From JBBDZE01 sp040900345 (GTDB lineage Bacteria; Patescibacteriota; Minisyncoccia; Spechtbacterales; 2-12-FULL-38-22): 11,317 bases of DNA. Within the stretch, counting starts at the first letter, position 1, and each line of letters opens with the position of its first letter. Where the stretch lies: assembly GCA_040900345.1 (NCBI GenBank), contig JBBDZE010000034.1, forward strand, positions 1-11,317, read 5' to 3'. The notes below the pieces were generated by a model, which was given only the letters and a program-made list of their open reading frames with translations, did no database searches and was not told the DNA's origin. A program made the translations under genes and the position numbers. Positions 6,602 through 11,317 of this stretch are shown piece after piece.

Positions 6602-7651
6602 TTATGTTACCAGGTTTTTGATGTCGTTGAAGGTAACGAGCACAATAAGCGCAATAAGGAGCGCAAAGCCACCCATGTGGACAAAACCCTCCACGCGACG
6701 GTTCACCGGCGAGCCCTTTATCTTCTCAATGAGCACAAAGAGCATGCGCCCGCCATCCAATGCCGGAAACGGGATGCTATTGAGAAGCGCCAAGTTGAGA
6801 GAAATAATGCCCATCAACTGTGCAAAGAACAGCCAGCCAAAGTCCCTCAACTCAATGACAACGTTGGCAATCCCCACGGGACCGCCAACCCCTTCCGGCA
6901 CCGTGCCGCTTCCAATGCCTTGGCCAATAACTTCGCCAAACGCAGCAAACGTACCCACCAACACCGAGTAGGTAGCGAGCGCGCCATACCACGGAACTTG
7001 GTACCACGGCACGCGCTCCACCCCGAGACTTCCAAGCGCCACGCCCACAGGCCCGGCTTCACCGGACGCATCGATATGATTGCCCACGAAAATTTCTTCA
7101 ACGCCATTGCCGCGAACGACCTCAAATACCACTTCTTCGTCCGGCTGACGCTGTTGCAACAAGGCAACGACACTGTCCATATCAGGCGCGCTCACGCGCG
7201 TATCCCCCACCCGCAACGCCACCACGATATCGTTGGCACGCAGTCCGCTTTCAGCTGCGGGGGTACCCTCAATGACCTCTTTAATAATGGTCTGCTGGGG
7301 CGTACCTATGGCAAAAAGCGATGAGAACAACAAGAACGCCACCAGTAAGTTCACAAGCACACCGGCCGAAAGCACAAGCAAGCGCTGCCCCGGCGGCCGG
7401 CTTGAAAAACTGCGCGGGTTGTCTACTTCCTCGCCGCCTTCGCCTAAAATTCGCACAAACCCCCCAATGGGCAGTAAGTTAATAGAATAGAGCGTTTCGC
7501 CCCGTCGAAACCCCCACAGCCGGGGCGGAAAACCAATGCCAAATTCCTCGGCCTTCATGCCAAGACGTCTGGCCACAAAAAAATGCCCCGCTTCATGGAC
7601 GAGAATCAAAACGGACAACGCGATGACGAAAAAGAAAATAGTGAGAAACAT
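6602..7651 (-). CDS. rseP: RseP-like site-2 zinc metalloprotease (M50 family)
   Basis: This is an intramembrane protease of the S2P family; in model bacteria it cleaves membrane-anchored anti-sigma factors and remnant signal peptides. The 349-residue product starts with a membrane helix carrying the zinc-binding HEAGH at 19-23. A second hydrophobic segment (about 91-115) follows, then one PDZ domain (about 118-190). C-terminal membrane segments contain NSIPFPALDG at 291-300, whose Asp is the third zinc ligand. One PDZ domain rather than the two of E. coli RseP explains the shorter length. No anti-sigma substrate gene is visible. The ATG at 7651 begins a good family N-terminus; the upstream leader holds a heptad repeat and no Shine-Dalgarno. 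proS follows after 4 nt. Confidence 0.94.
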   Translation of the reverse strand: MFLTIFFFVIALSVLILVHEAGHFFVARRLGMKAEEFGIGFPPRLWGFRRGETLYSINLLPIGGFVRILGEGGEEVDNPRSFSSRPPGQRLLVLSAGVLVNLLVAFLLFSSLFAIGTPQQTIIKEVIEGTPAAESGLRANDIVVALRVGDTRVSAPDMDSVVALLQQRQPDEEVVFEVVRGNGVEEIFVGNHIDASGEAGPVGVALGSLGVERVPWYQVPWYGALATYSVLVGTFAAFGEVIGQGIGSGTVPEGVGGPVGIANVVIELRDFGWLFFAQLMGIISLNLALLNSIPFPALDGGRMLFVLIEKIKGSPVNRRVEGFVHMGGFALLIALIVLVTFNDIKNLVT

Positions 7652-7659
7652 GATGCCAG

Positions 7660-7690
7660 CTATTAGTGATTAGGTACTAGGTTTTAGGGG
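7660..7690. repeat. Tandem TAG-ending heptad repeat, copy upstream of rseP
   Basis: On the plus strand this reads CTATTAG, TGATTAG, GTACTAG, GTTTTAG, then GGG: four exact 7-bp units sharing a TAG end. It matches the three-unit array at 1451-1474 in first unit (CTATTAG) and in the closing GGG. It lies 8 nt upstream of the rseP ATG, where a ribosome-binding site would normally be. The repeat unit is degenerate at its first four positions. Confidence 0.7.
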
Positions 7691-7709
7691 ACCAACTGCC
7701 CCCCCCCTC

Positions 7710-7855
7710 GCTAATCGGGATTGCGTCCTGAAAGAAGCCCGCGGAGCCGCAACAGCTTGGTCTCCGCCAACGGCGGAGTGTTGCGGCGAGCGGCAACGGT
7801 CGGCTTCGCTGGAAATGCCGAACCGTGTTTCTTGAAGGACGCAACCCCGATTAGC
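7710..7855 (-). repeat. 146-nt branched inverted-repeat element between frr and rseP
   Basis: The termini pair over 20 bp with one mismatch (7710-7729 with 7836-7855, starting GCTAATCGGG). After a 2-nt mismatch the pairing resumes at 7732-7736 with 7829-7833. Inside lie two further hairpins. One is 7746-7787, with GCCGCAAC / GTTGCGGC enclosing CTCCGCC-AAC-GGCGGAG. The other is 7796-7826, with ACGGTCGGC / GCCGAACCGT and one bulge. The whole would fold as a three-way junction in RNA or cruciform DNA. The right end includes the frr stop codon (7853-7851). No T-tract follows, no coding potential is seen, and no clear target duplication flanks it (CCCTC versus CCTTC at best). It may be a miniature mobile element, a structured RNA or a 3'-end protective structure. 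Confidence 0.75.
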
Positions 7856-8399
7856 CCTTCAATATATCCTCTTCTTTCTGCTCGGCCATATCTTTAATCT
7901 TTTTATTGTACTCATCTACGAGTTTTTGAAACTGATCGCGCTTGCGGAATTTTTCGTCTTCAGAGATGGTTTTGGCCTTTTCCTCCTTATCCAGGTCGTC
8001 CATGGCCTCTTCTCGGATATTGCGCACCGCGATGCGCGCCTCCTCGGCGTCCGCGGCGACAATTTTCACCAGCTCATGTCGGCGTTCCTCCGTGAGAGGC
8101 GGCAGAGTAATGCGAATGGTGGTGCCATCTACCGAAGGATTCAGGTTCAGGTCGGATGCTTGTATGGCCTTAGCAATAGCCCCCGTGAGGCCACCATCCC
8201 AGGGCTGGATGAGAATCTGATCGTGTTGGGGCGTTTGCACCGAGGCCACCTGATTAATCGGCATCATCGAGCCATACGCGTCCACCCTAATACCGTCCAC
8301 CAATTCACCGCTGGCTCGCCCCACGCGCAATTGGCGCAACGATGTCGCCAATACCTCCAGAGCTTTGTCAAGTTTGTGCTTCAGTTGAGTCGCTTCCAT
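7851..8399 (-). CDS. frr: Ribosome recycling factor
   Basis: RRF acts with EF-G to split post-termination ribosomes. The 182-residue product is close to the usual ~185. It has the N-terminal helix with TSLRQLRVGRASGELVDGI (about 19-37), the central domain with YGSMMPINQVASV, and the long C-terminal helices containing LPPLTEERRHELVKI and ARIAVRNIREEAMDDL. The ATG at 8399 matches the family start; GAGC just before it is at best a minimal ribosome-binding site. It lies 25 nt downstream of the BNR-repeat gene and probably shares its transcript. The stop codon falls in the terminal arm of the 146-nt inverted-repeat element, so that element supplies the last base of the final Gly codon and the stop. 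Confidence 0.96.
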   Translation of the reverse strand: MEATQLKHKLDKALEVLATSLRQLRVGRASGELVDGIRVDAYGSMMPINQVASVQTPQHDQILIQPWDGGLTGAIAKAIQASDLNLNPSVDGTTIRITLPPLTEERRHELVKIVAADAEEARIAVRNIREEAMDDLDKEEKAKTISEDEKFRKRDQFQKLVDEYNKKIKDMAEQKEEDILKG

Positions 8400-8424
8400 G
8401 CTCTTTAAGCCTACACGAATTCAC

Positions 8425-9510
8425 TCAGCTACTCAAGATTCCTATATATACCAGGTCGCTATCAAGCGGATGTACCGTCAATGAGCCAATCCACCCCGCA
8501 CCGATAGCGCCCGAGGAGACCTGCCATGTTGCCCCCTCATCGGTGGTTCGCAGTAGCTGCTGCCCCGCTCCCACGTAGATTGTTCCCGAGCGCTGCGGGT
8601 CAACCGCGACAGCCGTCACAACTCTTTGGGAGGCCAGCAATAGTTCAATGCGTTCAAAACTCTCACCACTGTTGCGCGAGCGCAACAGCCCCTGGTCAGT
8701 CCCAACATACAGCGTACCCCCCGACGATGCGAAGGCCACGCTGTAGACGCGCGCTGGTGCGGTAGTATTGACTGTTAGAACAGGTTCCATGTTGCGCCAC
8801 GTGGCTCCACTATTCGTACTTTTGTAAAATGTTCCGGCGCGCGTGAGGGCAAACAGCATGCTTGGATCGGAGGGATGCATCAGAAGCTTCACAAAGGAAC
8901 CGCCACCGATCTGTTCGCTGCTCCACGAACGACCCGAATCGTTGCTGACTAAAAAAATGCCGTCGCTGGTAAGCGCATAAATCTTCTCCCGCGAAAAGCG
9001 ATCCAGCGCCAACCCCACGACCCGCTTGGACGCCGGGCCTGCGGTCAAGATTTGCTGAAACGTGGCACCCCCATCGGGTGACTTTACCACGACGCTTTCA
9101 CCATTCTCAGACAAGCCGCTCGCGTAAATAGCGGGTGCGGGAGTACGCGTGTCCACCACGAATGCCTCGACTCGTCCTTTGAACGTTTCTTTAAAAACTT
9201 TTGTCCACCGCAATCCACGGTCACTGGATTGGTACACACCGTCAAGCCCGGCAAGCAGGATGACCGAACCGTCAACCTGCGGCACAAATGCCATGTCATG
9301 GACAAGCAAATTCTTAACATCGCCTCCGTCAACGGTGGCTCGCGCCCAGTCCTGGGAACCCTGCGCAAAAATGTACAGCCCGCCTTCGCGCGGCAAGGAC
9401 TCTTCTTGGGGAAACCTCAACCCAAGCTGGGGTGCAATCGCGTCAAGCAAAACCGCGCCCGCGCCCACGGCGATACTGACAATGAACAGAAGAAAAAGAA
9501 GGGATTTCAT
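8425..9510 (-). CDS. Membrane-anchored Asp-box (BNR/VPS10-like) beta-propeller protein, function unknown
   Basis: The 361-residue product begins with a hydrophobic N-terminal segment (about 3-22) without a lipobox Cys, so it is likely a signal anchor exposing the rest outside the membrane. Six Asp-box motifs (S/T-x-D/N-x-G-x-x-W/F) follow at 95-102, 144-151, 189-196, 231-238, 278-285 and 322-329, spaced 42-49 residues apart. This indicates a beta-propeller; the chain ends on VYIGILSS, perhaps closing the ring with N-terminal strands around 45-60. Related folds occur in sialidases, sortilin and photosystem-assembly factor Ycf48. The Asp-box is structural and gives no enzymatic assignment, and I see no sialidase Arg triad or FRIP motif. 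It sits 21 nt after holB and 25 nt before frr, so it is probably co-transcribed with housekeeping genes. Confidence 0.85.
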   Translation of the reverse strand: MKSLLFLLFIVSIAVGAGAVLLDAIAPQLGLRFPQEESLPREGGLYIFAQGSQDWARATVDGGDVKNLLVHDMAFVPQVDGSVILLAGLDGVYQSSDRGLRWTKVFKETFKGRVEAFVVDTRTPAPAIYASGLSENGESVVVKSPDGGATFQQILTAGPASKRVVGLALDRFSREKIYALTSDGIFLVSNDSGRSWSSEQIGGGSFVKLLMHPSDPSMLFALTRAGTFYKSTNSGATWRNMEPVLTVNTTAPARVYSVAFASSGGTLYVGTDQGLLRSRNSGESFERIELLLASQRVVTAVAVDPQRSGTIYVGAGQQLLRTTDEGATWQVSSGAIGAGWIGSLTVHPLDSDLVYIGILSS

Positions 9511-9531
9511 ACTAGGCGCCCCGGGACGTGT

Positions 9532-10407
9532 CTACGCGACCGCAACACGCGGGGCGTTGAGCGCGAAACTATTGAGTAAAAAAACGCTGCTGGCGTTGGT
9601 AGTAGCAATGGTGGCATATATTGAGGACAGGTGCCGCATCAGGGGAACCCTGGGCGCTCCCGAAACGTTGGTGCGCACATATTCTATCCATATCTGGAGT
9701 ATTTCATTCAATTCGGACCGCTCACGCTTCGTATACTTTTCCAAAATGGCGAAGCGCTTATACAGCGTACCGTGCAGGAACTGGCCACAGTCGGCCGCAT
9801 AGCCACTTACGCGCTCGCGCGTCGAAACGTCCTCCAGGAGCACGTGAGCCAACGCAGGACGCCCGCACCAGTAGGGCCGCAAGTTGGCAATCGATGTTGT
9901 CTTGAGCGCGCGTTCGATGGTCTCATCGGGTACGTAACCAAGCCGGATATGCAGGCAACGCGAAAGAATTGTGGGCAGTACCAACCGTTCGTTGCGCGCC
10001 AACAGCACAAAGAGGGTCTTTTTGTTGGGCTCTTCGAGCACTTTCAAAAGGGTACTGGCACTCGCCTCGCCGAGTAAGTGGGCCTCTTCAATGATAACCA
10101 CGGAATAGTTTCCCAAAAAGGGTGTCATTGACAGGCGCTTTCGAATCGCGCGAAGTTCTACCACAGGAATGTCCCCGCGCACCACGGTCACATCCGGATG
10201 GCAGAGGGCGCGCTCTTTGGCCGTGGTGTCGTAGGCGACCTTGGTGAACGAACTCGTCGGGTCTCCTTGGACCCACGCGGCAAACGCCGCGGCAAAATCG
10301 CGCTTGCCAATGCCGGATGGCCCGCTCAACAACACCGCGGGCGGCACGCCGCTGGAGCTTGCCACAGCGTCCAAAAAAGCAACCTGCTCTTCGTGTCCTA
10401 TAAGCAT
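9532..10407 (-). CDS. holB: DNA polymerase III delta' subunit (clamp loader)
   Basis: Delta' is the stator of the clamp loader that places the beta sliding clamp on DNA. The 291-residue product has a P-loop GPSGIGK at 29-35, a Walker B-like VVIIEEAH at 103-110, LEEPN at 124-128 and the SRC motif (149-151) that gives an arginine finger to the neighbouring subunit. GRPALA around 183 matches the family region GRPGLA. The Cys pattern of the zinc module found in DnaX and some delta' proteins is missing. DnaX is the alternative, but the short length, lack of zinc cysteines and lack of a tau-type tail favour HolB. The start at 10407 is preceded at 6 nt by a TATAAT, suggesting a leaderless transcript. 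The BNR gene follows after 21 nt. Confidence 0.88.
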   Translation of the reverse strand: MLIGHEEQVAFLDAVASSSGVPPAVLLSGPSGIGKRDFAAAFAAWVQGDPTSSFTKVAYDTTAKERALCHPDVTVVRGDIPVVELRAIRKRLSMTPFLGNYSVVIIEEAHLLGEASASTLLKVLEEPNKKTLFVLLARNERLVLPTILSRCLHIRLGYVPDETIERALKTTSIANLRPYWCGRPALAHVLLEDVSTRERVSGYAADCGQFLHGTLYKRFAILEKYTKRERSELNEILQIWIEYVRTNVSGAPRVPLMRHLSSIYATIATTNASSVFLLNSFALNAPRVAVA

Positions 10408-10413
10408 ACTCTC

Positions 10414-10422
10414 ATTATAGCA
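10414..10422 (-). promoter_or_regulatory. Extended -10 promoter directly abutting holB
   Basis: On the minus strand TGC-TATAAT (10422-10414) is a perfect extended -10 element (TGnTATAAT). Only six bases, GAGAGT, separate it from the holB ATG at 10407, so the expected start falls on or next to the A of the ATG. No good -35 is present, as is common for extended -10 promoters. GCACGCG occurs twice just upstream, 15 nt apart, and could be an operator or chance. The element lies in the 25-nt gap after the glycosyltransferase stop. Confidence 0.65.
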
Positions 10423-10432
10423 CTACGCGTGC

Positions 10433-11317
10433 TCACACCGCGTGCATCTCGTGAGCTAATATCCTCTTGAGCACCCGACGCAGTTCCTCCTGGAAGCGGT
10501 CCTTGCCAAAGCGGTTGCCAATAGCGGTGATAAGGGCCGGGTTCAAGGTGTCATAGCCCTCTTCCAGGCGACGCACCGCGTCAGCCAGAACCGCCGGATG
10601 GGCCACGTCAAAGAATTCACCGCTGACGTGATCTACCACCGTTTCGGTAACACCCCCTTTACGGTAGGCAACGACCGGCTTGCCGTACTGCATAGCTTCA
10701 ACGGGCGCGATGCCAAAATCATCTTCCGCAGGATGTACCAACGCGCGGCAACGCTCGTAGCAAGCCGCAACCACCGCGTCGGATTGGCGTCCCAGCAACA
10801 CCGTTCCCTCCCCAGCCAGGCGTTCCAAGTGGTCTTGCTGGGGGCCGGCACCAATGATTACCAGCGGATAGGAAAGCTTGCTGAAGGCCTCAACGGCAAG
10901 CCGCACGCGCTTGTGAGGATAAAGTGCTGAAACCACCAAATAAAAGTTTTCGGGCAACCCATCCACCAAGCGCTGTTCGCGCTCATCAAGCGACCGGGTA
11001 TACGCCAGCGCCCGGGCGTCCACCGGTGGATAGACAACGAAGGCATCGCGGCGGTAGTACTTTCCAATAGCCCGCTTGGTATGACGCGAGTTGGCGATAA
11101 AATAGTCCACCCGTGCGGCCGCATTGGCATCCCACAGACGCAGCATATGCGCGCTTGGCGTACTGAACAACGAACCGGCCTCGCCCGCGACCGGCCGCTC
11201 GGCCCAAAGCTTGCGCGTAGGGGTATGGCAGTACGAAATGTGCACGGCACCGACCCGCGTGATGACCCCCTTGGAAAAGAAGGATGAAGAGGAAATGACC
11301 ATGTCAAATTGAGACAG
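10433..11317 (-). CDS. GT4-family glycosyltransferase (5'-truncated by window edge)
   Basis: This retaining GT-B glycosyltransferase, related to WbaZ-like mannosyltransferases, probably transfers a sugar from a nucleotide donor to a surface glycan or lipid. The frame is open through the right edge; 294 residues are visible. Upstream of the first Met (11302) the residues LSQFD continue the family pattern (QFDMVISSSSFFSKGV), so that Met is internal. The N-terminal half shows HISYCHTPTRKLW; the C-terminal half has the donor-site ALYPHKR (Lys about 136) and DDFGIAPVEAMQYGKPVVAY. In that last motif the EX7E first Glu is Asp (about 199) and the second is Glu (about 207), a conservative change. The acceptor and exact sugar cannot be told. 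holB starts 25 nt downstream. Confidence 0.9.
   Translation of the reverse strand: MSQFDMVISSSSFFSKGVITRVGAVHISYCHTPTRKLWAERPVAGEAGSLFSTPSAHMLRLWDANAAARVDYFIANSRHTKRAIGKYYRRDAFVVYPPVDARALAYTRSLDEREQRLVDGLPENFYLVVSALYPHKRVRLAVEAFSKLSYPLVIIGAGPQQDHLERLAGEGTVLLGRQSDAVVAACYERCRALVHPAEDDFGIAPVEAMQYGKPVVAYRKGGVTETVVDHVSGEFFDVAHPAVLADAVRRLEEGYDTLNPALITAIGNRFGKDRFQEELRRVLKRILAHEMHAV

Noticed and set aside
7710..7855. Integron attC site downstream of frr
   Set aside because: The position after a stop codon and the imperfect inverted repeats are suggestive, but the ends lack the GTTRRRY / RYYYAAC core, and the flanking gene is a housekeeping gene with no integrase nearby.
10088..10276. Minus-strand 62-codon open frame inside holB
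   Set aside because: It is an out-of-frame shadow of the Walker A/B-containing holB frame with no independent support.

Overview
The window is a compact stretch of housekeeping genes, every one encoded on the minus strand, so transcription runs from high to low coordinates. Short intergenic gaps, a streamlined gene set, GC-rich dispersed palindromes (one would translate as LPTGRQA, a repeat I associate with such genomes) and no canonical Shine-Dalgarno sequence at any visible start suggest a Candidate Phyla Radiation / Patescibacteria genome, probably Parcubacteria-like. That placement is inferred from style and gene content; no 16S rRNA or marker phylogeny is available here.

Layout in transcription order (right to left): a GT4-family glycosyltransferase cut by the right edge (11317-10433); holB, clamp-loader delta' (10407-9532), with an extended -10 promoter almost touching its ATG; a membrane-anchored Asp-box (BNR) beta-propeller of unknown role (9510-8425); frr, ribosome recycling factor (8399-7851); a 146-nt branched inverted-repeat element starting in the frr stop codon (7855-7710); a G9 tract and a tandem heptad repeat; rseP, site-2 protease (7651-6602); proS, editing-domain-free prolyl-tRNA synthetase (6597-5338); a 191-bp spacer packed with palindromes; mreB (5146-4109) and mrdA/PBP2 (4101-2116), 7 nt apart; greA with its own strong sigma70-type promoter and a perfect-palindrome terminator (2033-1584); and lysS, lysyl-tRNA synthetase (1433 to the left edge, only its extreme C-terminus missing).

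Functionally the window joins translation (lysS, proS, frr), transcript-elongation rescue (greA), replication (holB), cell-wall elongation and shape (mreB, mrdA), membrane proteolysis (rseP) and surface glycan synthesis (GT4). Likely transcription units are GT4/holB-BNR-frr, rseP-proS, mreB-mrdA, greA alone, and lysS. No gap exceeds 200 bp.

The coding content is mostly recognisable. The least explained material is intergenic: the 146-nt three-way-junction element, a family of TAG-ending 7-bp tandem repeats just upstream of lysS and rseP, and the palindrome mosaic upstream of mreB. I see no CRISPR, tRNA, rRNA, transposase or defence system, and no clear evidence of an undescribed multi-gene system.
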